Below are positions 1-9,070 of a DNA stretch of 64,000 nucleotides, in pieces. The DNA comes from Benzoatithermus flavus (lineage in GTDB: Bacteria; Pseudomonadota; Alphaproteobacteria; Geminicoccales; Geminicoccaceae). The stretch's first letter is position 1. Each line of letters begins with the position of its first letter. The stretch is from contig NZ_JBBLZC010000003.1 in the NCBI RefSeq assembly GCF_037908215.1, positions 124,001 to 188,000 on the forward strand. The letters run 5' to 3'. The position numbers and the translations under genes are program-made. The notes under the pieces were generated by a model. That model was not told the DNA's origin, did no database searches, and worked only from the letters and a program-made list of their open reading frames with translations.

Positions 1-647
1 ACCTGCTCGCGTGGCAGCCCGGCGCGTCGCAGGAGCCACAAGAGAACGGCGATGGCCAGGGTCTCGAAGCCGGTCAGCGCCAGCTTCATCCCAGCGATGG
101 TCGGGGAGATCCGCGCGACGGCGGCGAAGATCGCCTGTGCTGCCGGCGGGTAGAGGGTGGCTTCGGAATCGACGAAGTTGATCCAGGGATAGATCGTGTC
201 GTCGCGGAGCGCCGCGAGGTGCGGGTCGGCCGGCAGGTAACGGTAGGGATTGATGCCGGCATTCTGGACGCGCCCGTCCCAGACGTAACGATAAATGTCG
301 GTCGACAGGAAGGGCGGGGTGAGAAGGAGGATGCAGCGCATGACCGCGGCGCAGGCGAGAATGCCCCAAAAGGCCCGCCGCGGCAGGCCGGGCCCGAGGA
401 CGATGGCAACGGCGCCGAGATAGAGCAGGCCCGCAATGCACAGGATGACGGCGACGATCGCCATGCCCGTGTCGTCGATCGCCGGATCGCCGCCGGCGGG
501 CGGCCGGAACGAGGCGCCCAGGAGCGTCAGGCCCACGAGCAGCGCGCCGATCACGGCGAGGCGGTGTCCGGGCCCGAGCGCGGCCGCCGTCCGGCGCCAG
601 GCCGTCTCGCGCATCCGTTCCGTCTTCCCTGGTCTCATGCCCGCCAT
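1..647 (-). CDS. Membrane glycosyltransferase (GT87/mannosyltransferase-like), C-terminus outside window
   Basis: About 215 N-terminal residues are visible; the gene runs off the left edge of the window. The protein has several hydrophobic segments, and around residues 115-140 carries YRYVWDGRVQNAGINPYRY followed by YPPAAQAIFA. This arrangement is characteristic of polyprenol-phosphate-sugar-dependent membrane mannosyltransferases (DUF2029/GT87 and MptA-like families). It would transfer a sugar on the periplasmic face of the inner membrane; acceptor and sugar cannot be read from the sequence. ATG at 647 is chosen because GAGGGAG lies about seven bases upstream; an in-frame ATG at 638 is the alternative. 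The gene is divergent from the purine genes and no functional link to them is evident. Confidence 0.6.
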   Translation of the reverse strand, partial: MAGMRPGKTERMRETAWRRTAAALGPGHRLAVIGALLVGLTLLGASFRPPAGGDPAIDDTGMAIVAVILCIAGLLYLGAVAIVLGPGLPRRAFWGILACAAVMRCILLLTPPFLSTDIYRYVWDGRVQNAGINPYRYLPADPHLAALRDDTIYPWINFVDSEATLYPPAAQAIFAAVARISPTIAGMKLALTGFETLAIAVLLWLLRRAGLPREQ

Positions 648-942
648 CCTGCGCTCCCTCTTCTCGTTCTTCGATGTGTGGTAGCAGAACGAGCGCTCCC
701 GCGTCACCTCGAGAGCAGCGGTGCTCGTGGTCGCGATCGCGGGTACCTGGAGCATGCGGGCGGCCGGCGGCGGCACGGGCTGGAATCCCGCCGGATATGT
801 GCCTAAGGTCGCAGCAGCCGTGCTGGCCTGCCCAGCAACCGGGCAGCCTGCTTCCGATCGAGTGGGCATCCGATCGCCGCTCCGGCCGCTGGCTTCGCAT
901 TTGCTTTGAAACTGCTTCTGATGCTGGGACGATTACCGCCGG
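648..942. other. Intergenic region between divergent genes, no gene recognised
   Basis: This stretch separates the glycosyltransferase from the HIU hydrolase leader. Short open frames cross it, but none has a convincing ribosome binding site or recognisable protein pattern. It presumably holds the promoters of both divergent units. I could not pick out convincing -35/-10 pairs. Confidence 0.5.
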
Positions 943-1004
943 TGATCGTGTGACCTACCACGATGAGGCCCTACCGGGTCGCCCGGTGGGCCGGGAGGTG
1001 ATCA
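943..1004 (+). promoter_or_regulatory. Structured leader pairing with the uraH Shine-Dalgarno, candidate purine (xanthine-I/NMT1-type) riboswitch
   Basis: Seen directly: TGATC (943-947) and ACCT (953-956) are complementary to the contiguous AGGTGATCA (996-1004), which contains the Shine-Dalgarno of the next gene. Between them, GGCCC (967-971) plus ACCGGG (973-978) pairs perfectly with CCCGGT (982-987) plus GGGCC (988-992) around a TCG loop, with one bulged T at 972. The unpaired ACCACGATGA (957-966) faces GGG (993-995), giving two stems joined by an asymmetric internal loop. Known: the xanthine-I (NMT1) riboswitch has a two-stem plan and controls HIU hydrolase, xanthine permease and xanthine dehydrogenase genes. 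I could not check conserved positions against the family model, so the class assignment is inference. Confidence 0.6.
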
Positions 1005-1008
1005 TAAC

Positions 1009-1380
1009 ATGAGCTCCACTGGGAAGACGGGTCGGCTCACGACCCACGTGCTCGACACCATGGCGGGACGGCCCGCCGCCGGCATGCTGATCGAGCTCTA
1101 CCGCCTCGAGGGCGGAGAGCGCGAGGCTCTGGCTTCCGTCAGGACCAACCAGGACGGCCGCTGCGACGGTCCGCTGCTCGCGGGCGAGGATCTCCGGCCC
1201 GGAATCTACGAGCTCGTGTTTCACGTCGGTGGCTATCTGCGCGAGCAGGGGGTGGCGCTACCCGAGCCCGCCTTCTTCGACGTGGTGCCGATCCGCTTCG
1301 GCCTGTCTGCGGCCGACCAACATTATCACGTGCCGCTTCTGGTCTCGCCCTACGGCTACGCGACCTATCGAGGTAGCTGA
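1009..1380 (+). CDS. uraH: 5-hydroxyisourate hydrolase (transthyretin-like)
   Basis: Hydrolyses 5-hydroxyisourate, the urate oxidase product, to OHCU. The 123-residue length is typical. The N-terminus contains LTTHVLDTMAGRPAAGM and the protein ends in YRGS, the signature C-terminus separating HIU hydrolases from vertebrate transthyretin. The ATG is preceded by GGGAGGTG at optimal spacing, and that site is the one occluded by the upstream hairpin. An NCS2 permease starts 35 bp downstream, followed by xanthine dehydrogenase, so the gene heads a purine-degradation operon. No OHCU decarboxylase (UraD) is present in the window, so the next step must be encoded elsewhere or occur spontaneously. Confidence 0.95.
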   Translation: MSSTGKTGRLTTHVLDTMAGRPAAGMLIELYRLEGGEREALASVRTNQDGRCDGPLLAGEDLRPGIYELVFHVGGYLREQGVALPEPAFFDVVPIRFGLSAADQHYHVPLLVSPYGYATYRGS

Positions 1381-1415
1381 GAGCGGGCCATCATCGGCGA
1401 TCAGGGAGATCACGC

Positions 1416-2804
1416 ATGGCAACGCCAGCTCGCCCCATCGGCTTGGAACCAACGTCCGCGACCGATGCCGTGGACGAGATCCTGCCGCCTTTGAAGCTGT
1501 TCGCTCTGGGCCTGCAGCACGTGCTCGTCATGTATGCCGGAGCAGTGGCCGTGCCGCTGATCATCGGCAGCGCCTTGAAGCTGCCGAAGGATCAGGTGGC
1601 GCTCCTGATCAACGCCGATCTCTTCGCCTGCGGCATCGCCACCTTGATCCAGAGCCTGGGTCTCGGCCGGTTCGCCGGCATCCGCATGCCGGTGATGATG
1701 GGGGTCACCTTCGCCGCGGTCGGGCCCATGGTGGCGATGGCCGGCAACCCGGATCTCGGGCTCCTCGGCATCTACGGCGCCGTGATCGCGAGCGGTATCT
1801 TCGGCATTCTCGTGGCTCCGTTCATCAGCCGCCTCCTGCCGTTCTTTCCCCCTGTGGTCACCGGCACCATCATCGTCATCATCGGTGCCTCCTTGATGCG
1901 GGTCGCGGTGGGCTGGGCCGGCGGCGGCATCGGCAACCCCGCATTCGGCCATCCACTCTATCTCGGGGTCGCGGCCTTCGTGCTGGTGGCGATCCTCGCC
2001 ATCGCGAAGCATGCCAAGGGCTTTCTCGCCAACGTGTCGGTGCTTCTGGGCCTGGTGCTCGGGCTTCTCCTCGCCATGGCGCTGGGCCAGGTCAGCTTCG
2101 CAGGGCTCGCCGAGGCGCCCTGGTTCGCGCTCGTGCAGCCGTTCCAGTTCGGATTCCCGAAGTTCGATCTCGTGGCGGCGCTCACCATGTCGGTCGTGAT
2201 GATCGTGGTGATGATCGAATCCTTGGGCATGTTCCTCGCCTTGAGCGATCTCACCGGCAAGAAGCTCGACGAGGGCGATCTCACGCGGGGCCTGCGCGCC
2301 GACGGGCTGGGCACGCTCATCGGCGGCATCTTCAACACCTTTCCCTACACCTCGTTCTCGCAGAACGTCGGCCTCGTCGGTGTCACCGGCGTGCGCTCGC
2401 GCTGGGTCACGGTGGCGGCCGGACTCATCATTCTGACCCTCGGCCTCGTGCCCAAGCTCGCCCACATCGTGGCCTCGATCCCGCCCTACGTGCTGGGCGG
2501 CGCCGGCATCGTGATGTTCGGGATGGTCGCCGCCACCGGCATCCGCATCCTGGCGTCGGTCGACTTCACGAGCACGCGCCACAATCTCTACGTCGTGGCG
2601 ATCAGCATCGGCTTCGGCATGATTCCGCTCTCGGCCGAGAAGTTCTTCCAGTACCTGCCGAAGGCGCTCGATCCGCTGACGCACAGCGGCATCCTGCTCG
2701 CCTCGGTGGCGGCGGTGCTCCTCAACCTCTACTTCAACGGACGGCGCTCCGAGGCCGAGGCGCGGACGGCGGCCATCGCCACGGCTCACGGCGCCGAGGC
2801 CTGA
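1416..2804 (+). CDS. NCS2-family xanthine/urate permease
   Basis: A 462-residue inner-membrane nucleobase:cation symporter (NCS2/NAT family) with many hydrophobic segments. It starts with the typical LQHVLVMYAGAVAVPLIIG segment, and around residues 300-330 shows the FNTFPYTSFSQNVGLVGVTG region that contributes to purine binding in UraA/UacT/XanQ relatives. It lies between HIU hydrolase and the xanthine dehydrogenase genes, which points to xanthine, urate or another oxidised purine as substrate rather than uracil. The exact substrate is inference from context. It probably shares the uraH transcript and therefore the control of the upstream leader. Confidence 0.9.
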   Translation: MATPARPIGLEPTSATDAVDEILPPLKLFALGLQHVLVMYAGAVAVPLIIGSALKLPKDQVALLINADLFACGIATLIQSLGLGRFAGIRMPVMMGVTFAAVGPMVAMAGNPDLGLLGIYGAVIASGIFGILVAPFISRLLPFFPPVVTGTIIVIIGASLMRVAVGWAGGGIGNPAFGHPLYLGVAAFVLVAILAIAKHAKGFLANVSVLLGLVLGLLLAMALGQVSFAGLAEAPWFALVQPFQFGFPKFDLVAALTMSVVMIVVMIESLGMFLALSDLTGKKLDEGDLTRGLRADGLGTLIGGIFNTFPYTSFSQNVGLVGVTGVRSRWVTVAAGLIILTLGLVPKLAHIVASIPPYVLGGAGIVMFGMVAATGIRILASVDFTSTRHNLYVVAISIGFGMIPLSAEKFFQYLPKALDPLTHSGILLASVAAVLLNLYFNGRRSEAEARTAAIATAHGAEA

Positions 2805-2822
2805 GGCAAAGGATCGAGAACC

Positions 2823-4298
2823 ATGCGCGATTCCGTGCGCTTCCTGCTCGGCCACGAGACCGTGGAGCTCGACCGGGTCGATCCGACCATGACCGTGCTC
2901 GACTGGCTGCGCACGTGCGCGCGGCGGACGGGTACCAAGGAAGGCTGCAACGAGGGCGACTGCGGTGCTTGCACGGTCGTGGTCGCGAGGCCGGAGGACG
3001 GGCGGCTGGTCTACCGGGCGGTCAATGCCTGCATCCAGTTCGTGGCGACGCTGGATGGCTGCCAGCTCCTCACCGTCGAGGATCTGAAGCGGGCGGACGG
3101 GGCGCTCCATCCGGTGCAGCAGGCGATGGTCGAGCTGCACGGCTCGCAGTGCGGCTTCTGCACGCCGGGCTTCGTCATGTCGCTGTTCGCGATGACCCGC
3201 GAGGCGGACGAGGTTCCGACCGACGCGGCGATCGACGACGCGCTCGCCGGCAATCTCTGCCGCTGCACCGGCTACGCGCCCATCGTGCGCGCCGCGCAGC
3301 GCATGTTCGAGCTCGCGCCGAAGCGCGACCATATCGAGGCCTTCGCCGGCGAGACGCTGGCGCGGCTCGAGGGCTTGCGCGACGAGGAGACCTTGGTGGT
3401 GAGCGATGGCAAGCGCCGGTTCATCGCCCCCGCCACGCTCGATGCGCTCGCCGAGACCCTGCTCGCCGAGCCCGAGGCCACGATTCTCGCGGGCTCGACC
3501 GACGTGGGCCTGTGGGTCACGAAGCAGATGCGCCGGCTCGATCCGATCGTCTATCTCGGCCGCATCGACGTCCTGCGGCGCATCGAGGAGACCGGGGACA
3601 CGATCGAGCTCGGCGCCATGGCGAGCCATGAGGACGCCATGAAGGTGCTGGCCCGCCACTATCCCGACATGGGCGAGCTGTGGCGGCGCTTCGCCTCCGT
3701 CCAGATCAGGAACGCTGGGACCGTGGGCGGCAACATCGCCAACGGCTCGCCCATCGGCGACGGCTCGCCGGCCCTGATCGCGGCCGGTGCGACCTTGCAT
3801 CTCCGCCGCGGGCAGGAGCGCCGCTCGCTGCCGCTCGAGGACTTCTTCGTCGCCTACGGCAGGCAGGACCGGCGGCCCGGCGAGCTCGTCGAGCGGATCA
3901 GCGTGCCGAAGCCGCCGCCGGGGATGCGCTATCGCGCCTACAAGATCAGCAAGCGGTTCGATCAGGACATCTCGGCCGTCATGGGCGCCTTCCTGATCCG
4001 GCTCGGACCGGACGGGCGGGTGGCGGAAGCGCGGCTCGCCTATGGCGGCATGGCGGCCATACCCAAGCGCGCCACCAATGCCGAGGCGGCGCTGCTCGGC
4101 CGCCCCTGGAGCGAAGCGACGGTGAAGGCGGCGATGCAGGCACTGGAACGCGACTTCACGCCCATCACCGACATGCGCGCCACGGCCGGGTACCGCCTCA
4201 AGGTGGCGCAGAACCTGCTCATGCGCCTGTTCGTCGAGACGACGGACCCGGCTTGCGAAACCCGCCTCGTCGGCGACCGGAGTCTTGCCCATGTCTGA
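2823..4298 (+). CDS. xdhA: Xanthine dehydrogenase small subunit (FeS/FAD)
   Basis: 491 residues carrying the electron-transfer half of xanthine dehydrogenase. The N-terminal plant-type ferredoxin fold has CNEGDCGAC near residues 42-50. The second [2Fe-2S] domain has CGFCTPG and CRCTGY near residues 115-150. The FAD-binding domain has the AGSTDVGLW loop near 220 and GNIANGSPIGD near 305. It passes electrons from the molybdenum subunit encoded next to NAD+. Its stop codon overlaps the start of xdhB by eight bases, implying coupled translation of the two subunits. Confidence 0.95.
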   Translation: MRDSVRFLLGHETVELDRVDPTMTVLDWLRTCARRTGTKEGCNEGDCGACTVVVARPEDGRLVYRAVNACIQFVATLDGCQLLTVEDLKRADGALHPVQQAMVELHGSQCGFCTPGFVMSLFAMTREADEVPTDAAIDDALAGNLCRCTGYAPIVRAAQRMFELAPKRDHIEAFAGETLARLEGLRDEETLVVSDGKRRFIAPATLDALAETLLAEPEATILAGSTDVGLWVTKQMRRLDPIVYLGRIDVLRRIEETGDTIELGAMASHEDAMKVLARHYPDMGELWRRFASVQIRNAGTVGGNIANGSPIGDGSPALIAAGATLHLRRGQERRSLPLEDFFVAYGRQDRRPGELVERISVPKPPPGMRYRAYKISKRFDQDISAVMGAFLIRLGPDGRVAEARLAYGGMAAIPKRATNAEAALLGRPWSEATVKAAMQALERDFTPITDMRATAGYRLKVAQNLLMRLFVETTDPACETRLVGDRSLAHV

Positions 4299-6624
4299 TC
4301 GCATCGAAGGTGCCGTCCACGAAGCGAGGCCCCACGACAGCGCCGCCCGCCACGTCACCGGCGAGGCGCTCTACATCGACGACCTGCCGGAGCCGCAGGG
4401 GCTGCTCCACGTCTATCTCGGGCTCGCGACGAAGCCGCACGCGCGGATCACGAAGCTCGACCTCGCACCCGTCCGGGCGGCGGAAGGGGTGGTGTGCGTG
4501 CTCACCGCCGCCGACGTGCCGGGCGAGAACGACGTGAGCGCCACCCACCGCCATGACGAGCCCTTGCTCGCGACCGACCTCGTCCAGTTCGTGGGCCAGC
4601 CGATCTTCGCCGTGGCGGCGAGGACGCGCGAGCAGGCGCGGCGCGCGGCGCGCCTTGCGATCGTCGAGTACGAGGAGCTGCCGGCCGTGCTCGACGTCGA
4701 GGAGGCGCTTCCCAGGGGCGAGCTGGTGACGGACCCGCTCACCCTGCGCCGCGGCGATGCCAGGGCGGCCATCGCCGCCGCGCCGCGCAGGCTCAAGGGC
4801 AGGATGCGGATCGGCGGGCAGGAGCATTTCTACCTCGAAGGCCAGGTGGCGCTGGCGATTCCCGGCGAGGCCGACGAGGTGCAGATCTTCTCCTCGACCC
4901 AGCACCCGAGCGAGATCCAGCACATGGTGGCGAAGGTGCTGGGCGTGCCCTCGCACAGCGTGACGGTCGAGATCCGCCGCATGGGCGGCGGGTTCGGCGG
5001 CAAGGAGACGCAGGGCAACCTGTTCGCCTGCATCGCGGCGCTCGTCGCCAAGAAGACCGGCCGGGCCGCCAAGATCCGCCCCGATCGCGACGACGACATG
5101 ATCGTGACCGGCAAGCGGCACGACTTTCTCGTCGATTACGAGGTCGGCTTTGACGACGAGGGCCGGATCCTGGGTCTCGACATGACCTATGCCGCCCGCT
5201 GCGGCTGGTCCGCCGATCTTTCGGGGCCCGTCACCGACCGGGCGCTGTTCCACGCCGAGAACTGCTACTTCGTCCCCGACGTCGAGCTGCGCTCGCTGCC
5301 GCTCAAGACCAACACGGTCTCCAACACGGCCTTCAGGGGCTTCGGCGGCCCGCAGGGCATGGTGGGCGGCGAGCGGGTGATCGAGGAGATCGCCTTCGCG
5401 CTGGGCCTGGACCCGCTCGAGGTGAGAAAGCGCAACTTCTACGGGGTGGAAGAGCGCAACGTCACGCCCTACCACCAGACCGTCGAGGACAACGTCATCC
5501 ACGAGATCGTGGGCGAGCTGGAAAAGCGCGCGGCTTACGCTGCGCGGCGCGAGGCGATCCGCGCCTTCAACGAGAACAGCCGGATCATCAAGCGGGGTAT
5601 CGCGCTCACGCCCGTGAAGTTCGGCATCTCGTTCACGCTCACCGCCTACAACCAGGCGGGTGCGCTCGTGCACGTCTACACGGATGGCAGCGTGCACCTG
5701 AACCACGGTGGCACCGAGATGGGGCAGGGGCTCCACACCAAGGTGGCGCAGGTGGTGGCCGAGGAGTTCCAGATCGACATCGCCCACGTCAAGATCACCG
5801 CCACCACGACGGGGAAGGTGCCGAACACCTCGGCCACGGCCGCCTCCTCGGGCTCGGACCTGAACGGGCAGGCAGCGCTCGCCGCCGCACGCACGATCAA
5901 GAATCGGCTGATCGACTTCGCCGCCGAGCACTGGTCGATTCCTGCGGACCAGGTCGTGTTCCTTCCGAACCGGGTCAGGATCGGCAACCAGGAGATCCCG
6001 TTCCGGGCCCTCGTCTGGCAGGCCTACATGGCGCGCGTCCCGCTCTCGGCCACCGGGTTCTACAAGACGCCCAAGATCCACTGGGACCGCGCCGCGGGCC
6101 GCGGCCGGCCGTTCTACTACTTCGCCTATGGCGCCGCCTGCAGCGAGGTCGCGGTCGACACGCTCACGGGCGAGTACAAGGTCGAGCGGGTCGACATCCT
6201 GCACGACGTCGGCCGCTCCCTGAACCCGGCCATCGACATCGGCCAGATCGAGGGCGGGTTCGTGCAGGGCATGGGCTGGCTCACGACCGAGGAGTTGTGG
6301 TGGGACGAGGCCGGGCGCCTCAGGACCCACGCGCCCAGCACCTACAAGATCCCGGCCTGCGGCGACCGCCCGCGCATCTTCAACGTGGCGCTCCTCGAAG
6401 GAGCGAGGAACCGCGAGGATGCGATCCACCGCTCGAAGGCCGTGGGCGAGCCGCCCTTCATGCTCGCGATTTCGGTCCTGCACGCGATCTCGGATGCGGT
6501 CGCGAGCGTGGCCGATTACCGGTTCTGCCCGCGGCTCGACACGCCCGCCACACCCGAGCGCGTGCTCCGGGCGATAGAATCCTTGCGCGAGCGGGTGGCG
6601 GAGCCGGAGGAGCGCGCCGCATGA
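4291..6624 (+). CDS. xdhB: Xanthine dehydrogenase molybdopterin-binding subunit
   Basis: 777 residues; the catalytic subunit oxidising hypoxanthine and xanthine to urate at a sulphurated Mo cofactor. Visible family motifs include MGGGFGGKE and RGFGGPQG (cofactor and substrate channel), HGGTEMGQGL, and near the C-terminus VGEPPFMLA with the conserved catalytic glutamate. I chose the ATG at 4291, which overlaps the xdhA stop and has GGAG upstream, over a TTG six bases earlier. The gene ends in an ATGA overlap with xdhC. It forms the (XdhA-XdhB)2 enzyme in the cytoplasm. Confidence 0.95.
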   Translation: MSDRIEGAVHEARPHDSAARHVTGEALYIDDLPEPQGLLHVYLGLATKPHARITKLDLAPVRAAEGVVCVLTAADVPGENDVSATHRHDEPLLATDLVQFVGQPIFAVAARTREQARRAARLAIVEYEELPAVLDVEEALPRGELVTDPLTLRRGDARAAIAAAPRRLKGRMRIGGQEHFYLEGQVALAIPGEADEVQIFSSTQHPSEIQHMVAKVLGVPSHSVTVEIRRMGGGFGGKETQGNLFACIAALVAKKTGRAAKIRPDRDDDMIVTGKRHDFLVDYEVGFDDEGRILGLDMTYAARCGWSADLSGPVTDRALFHAENCYFVPDVELRSLPLKTNTVSNTAFRGFGGPQGMVGGERVIEEIAFALGLDPLEVRKRNFYGVEERNVTPYHQTVEDNVIHEIVGELEKRAAYAARREAIRAFNENSRIIKRGIALTPVKFGISFTLTAYNQAGALVHVYTDGSVHLNHGGTEMGQGLHTKVAQVVAEEFQIDIAHVKITATTTGKVPNTSATAASSGSDLNGQAALAAARTIKNRLIDFAAEHWSIPADQVVFLPNRVRIGNQEIPFRALVWQAYMARVPLSATGFYKTPKIHWDRAAGRGRPFYYFAYGAACSEVAVDTLTGEYKVERVDILHDVGRSLNPAIDIGQIEGGFVQGMGWLTTEELWWDEAGRLRTHAPSTYKIPACGDRPRIFNVALLEGARNREDAIHRSKAVGEPPFMLAISVLHAISDAVASVADYRFCPRLDTPATPERVLRAIESLRERVAEPEERAA

Positions 6625-7496
6625 GCGAGCGGCTGGCCGCGACCCTCGAGACCCTGCTCGCCGCGGGCGAGCCCGCCGCACTGGTCACGGTCGCGGCCGC
6701 CAAGGGCTCGACGCCGCGCGAGGCGGGTGCCGTCATGCTGGTGACGGCGGCGTGCTGCTTCGGCACCATCGGCGGCGGCCGGCTCGAATGGGAGGCGATC
6801 GCCCACGCCCGCGCGCTCCTGGCGGCGGGCGAGGCCGAAGCCGGCCTCGATCTGCCGCTCGGTCCCGCTGTCGGCCAGTGCTGCGGCGGCCACGTGCGGC
6901 TCCTGCTGCGCCGCGCCGATGCCGCCGTGCTGGCCGGGCTTGAGGCGATGGAGGCCGAGGCCGCAGCGAGCCTGCCACCCGTGCTCCTGTTCGGCGCCGG
7001 CCATGTCGGCCGGGCCTTGGCGCGAGCGCTCGCACCTCTGCCGCTGCGGCTGCGTTGGATCGACGGCCGAGCCGGCGAGTTTCCGGGCGAGCCCCTCGCC
7101 GGTGTCGAGACCGTCGTCACCGAGCACCTGCTGGACGAGGTCGCGGCGGCACCTGCGGGTGCCTCCTACTTCGTCCTGACCCACAGCCACGCGCTCGACT
7201 TCCATCTCTGCAGTGCCGTCTTGGAGCGGGGCGATTTCGCCTATCTCGGCCTGATCGGCTCGAAGACCAAGCGCGCCAGGTTCGAGCACGGCTTTCGCGA
7301 GCTCGGCCTGCCGGCGGAGCGGATATCCCGGCTGGTCTGCCCGATCGGCGGCAGCGCGGTCCGCGACAAGCGGCCGGCCGTGATCGCCGCCTTGGCAGCC
7401 GCCGAGCTTCTCGTCACACTCGCCGCGAAACCGGGTACGCAGGCGGGGACGTCGGCCGAGACAATCACCCGGACCGAGAAGGGAAGGGCAGCATGA
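6621..7496 (+). CDS. xdhC: XdhC molybdenum cofactor insertion chaperone
   Basis: 291 residues; binds Mo cofactor, protects its sulphurated form and delivers it to XdhB. The N-terminal XdhC/CoxI domain shows KGSTPREAGAVM and GGGRLEWEA; the C-terminal Rossmann-like domain shows LLFGAGHVGRAL and YLGLIGSKTKR. The ATG at 6621 overlaps the xdhB stop (ATGA). The open frame extends further upstream inside xdhB in another frame, but that extension is not coding. The 3' end again overlaps the next gene by ATGA, tying the dehydrogenase genes to the ABC importer. Confidence 0.93.
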   Translation: MSERLAATLETLLAAGEPAALVTVAAAKGSTPREAGAVMLVTAACCFGTIGGGRLEWEAIAHARALLAAGEAEAGLDLPLGPAVGQCCGGHVRLLLRRADAAVLAGLEAMEAEAAASLPPVLLFGAGHVGRALARALAPLPLRLRWIDGRAGEFPGEPLAGVETVVTEHLLDEVAAAPAGASYFVLTHSHALDFHLCSAVLERGDFAYLGLIGSKTKRARFEHGFRELGLPAERISRLVCPIGGSAVRDKRPAVIAALAAAELLVTLAAKPGTQAGTSAETITRTEKGRAA

Positions 7497-9070
7497 GCGA
7501 GGTCGGGACGGCCGTGAGCGTACCGTCGCGTCTCGAGCTTCGAGGCATCACCAAGCGCTTTCCGGGCGTGCTCGCCAACGACGCCGTGAGCGTCAAGGTG
7601 CAGCCCGGCGAGATCCACGCGCTCCTGGGCGAGAACGGGGCGGGCAAGAGCACCCTCGTCAAGATCATCTACGGCGTTCTCCATGCCGACGAGGGCGAGA
7701 TCTTCTGGGACGGGAAGCCCGTCCACATCGCCGACCCGCACGCGGCGAGGGCTCTCGGCATCGGCATGGTGTTCCAGCACTTCTCGCTGTTCGAATCCAT
7801 GACCGTGCTCGAGAACGTGGCCCTGGGCGTCGACGGTGCCACCGACATGAAGGCGCTTTCGGCCCGCGTGCGCGAGGTGAGCCACGCTTATGGCCTACCG
7901 CTCGAGCCTTCGCGCGCGGTGCACACGCTCTCGGTAGGCGAGCGGCAGCGGATCGAGATCGTGCGCTGCCTCCTGCAGAGCCCGCGCCTGCTCATCATGG
8001 ACGAGCCCACCTCCGTGCTCACGCCGCAGGAGGTGGAGAAGCTGTTCGAGACGCTGCGCCAGCTCGCGGCCGAAGGCTGCTCGATCCTCTACATCAGCCA
8101 CAAATTGCACGAGATCAAAGCCCTGTGCGACCGCGCCACCATCTTACGCGGCGGCAAGGTCGTGGCCGAGTGCGATCCCAAGCTCGAGACCGCCAAAAGC
8201 ATGGCGCAGCTCATGATCGGGGCCGAGATCAGAACGCTCGCTCGCCGCGAGGCGGGAGCGGGCACCGGCAAGCCGCGCCTCGTCGTCGAGGGGCTCGACC
8301 TTCCTTCCGAAGAGCCGCACGGGGTCGATCTCAAGCGCATCGGCTTCGAGGTCCGGGCGGGGGAGATCTTCGGCATCGCCGGGGTCGCCGGCAACGGCCA
8401 GAACGAGCTGCTCATGGCGCTCAGCGGCGAGCGCATCGCCCCGCACGACAACGCCGTCCTGATCGACGGCAGGCCCGCCGGCCGGCTCGACGCCGCGAAG
8501 CGGCGCGCTCTCGGCCTGTGCTGCGTGCCCGAGGAGCGCAACGGCCACGCCGCCGTCCCGGAGATGAGCCTGGTCGAGAACGGGGTCTTGAGCGGTCACG
8601 AGCGCATGGGCCTCGTCGCCGGCGGCATCCTGCGGCTGCAGAAGGCGCGCGACTTCGCGGCCAGGATCGTGCGCGAGTTCGACGTGCGGACACCCGGCGT
8701 CGATACCCTGGCGCGGAGCCTTTCCGGTGGCAATCTGCAGAAGTTCGTGGTCGGCCGCGAGATCCTGCAGAACCCCGGCGTGCTCGTGGTCTCGCAGCCG
8801 ACCTGGGGTGTCGATGCCGGTGCAGCCGCCGCGATCCATCAGGCGCTGCTCACGCTCGCCGGCAACGGTGCCGCCGTCCTCGTCATCTCGCAGGATCTCG
8901 ACGAGCTCCTGATGCTCACGAACCGGCTCGCCGTCATCAATGTCGGCGTCCTTTCCGACCCGCTGCCCACCGCGAGCGCCTCGGTCGAGGAGATCGGCCT
9001 CCTCATGGGTGGGCTCCACGGCATGGGCGGCGCCGACACGAACCACGGAGGGCTCGCCCATGTCGCTTAG
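7493..9070 (+). CDS. BMP-type nucleoside/purine ABC transporter, ATP-binding protein
   Basis: 525 residues with two fused ABC domains, like the ATPases of BMP-family nucleoside importers and sugar importers. The first domain has Walker A GENGAGKST, signature LSVGERQRIE and Walker B LLIMDEPT. The second has a degenerate Walker A region (GVAGNGQNE), signature LSGGNLQKFVVGRE and the altered Walker B LVVSQPTWG, where the catalytic Asp/Glu are missing. Such asymmetry is normal in this family. The ATG start overlaps xdhC and the 3' end overlaps the first permease by 11 bases. Position after xdhABC suggests import of purine nucleosides, purine bases or urate. Confidence 0.92.
   Translation: MSEVGTAVSVPSRLELRGITKRFPGVLANDAVSVKVQPGEIHALLGENGAGKSTLVKIIYGVLHADEGEIFWDGKPVHIADPHAARALGIGMVFQHFSLFESMTVLENVALGVDGATDMKALSARVREVSHAYGLPLEPSRAVHTLSVGERQRIEIVRCLLQSPRLLIMDEPTSVLTPQEVEKLFETLRQLAAEGCSILYISHKLHEIKALCDRATILRGGKVVAECDPKLETAKSMAQLMIGAEIRTLARREAGAGTGKPRLVVEGLDLPSEEPHGVDLKRIGFEVRAGEIFGIAGVAGNGQNELLMALSGERIAPHDNAVLIDGRPAGRLDAAKRRALGLCCVPEERNGHAAVPEMSLVENGVLSGHERMGLVAGGILRLQKARDFAARIVREFDVRTPGVDTLARSLSGGNLQKFVVGREILQNPGVLVVSQPTWGVDAGAAAAIHQALLTLAGNGAAVLVISQDLDELLMLTNRLAVINVGVLSDPLPTASASVEEIGLLMGGLHGMGGADTNHGGLAHVA

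Noticed and set aside
674..1012. Small open frame ending at the uraH start
   Set aside because: Composition is not protein-like and it overlaps the structured leader; no Shine-Dalgarno.
1410..4358. 982-residue minus-strand open frame antisense to the permease and xdhA
   Set aside because: High-GC antisense frame; the product is low-complexity Arg/Gly/His/Asp-rich, while the plus strand encodes clear families.
4219..6681. 820-residue minus-strand frame antisense to xdhB
   Set aside because: Same artefact; no domain recognisable, no ribosome binding site, and xdhB motifs are intact on the other strand.
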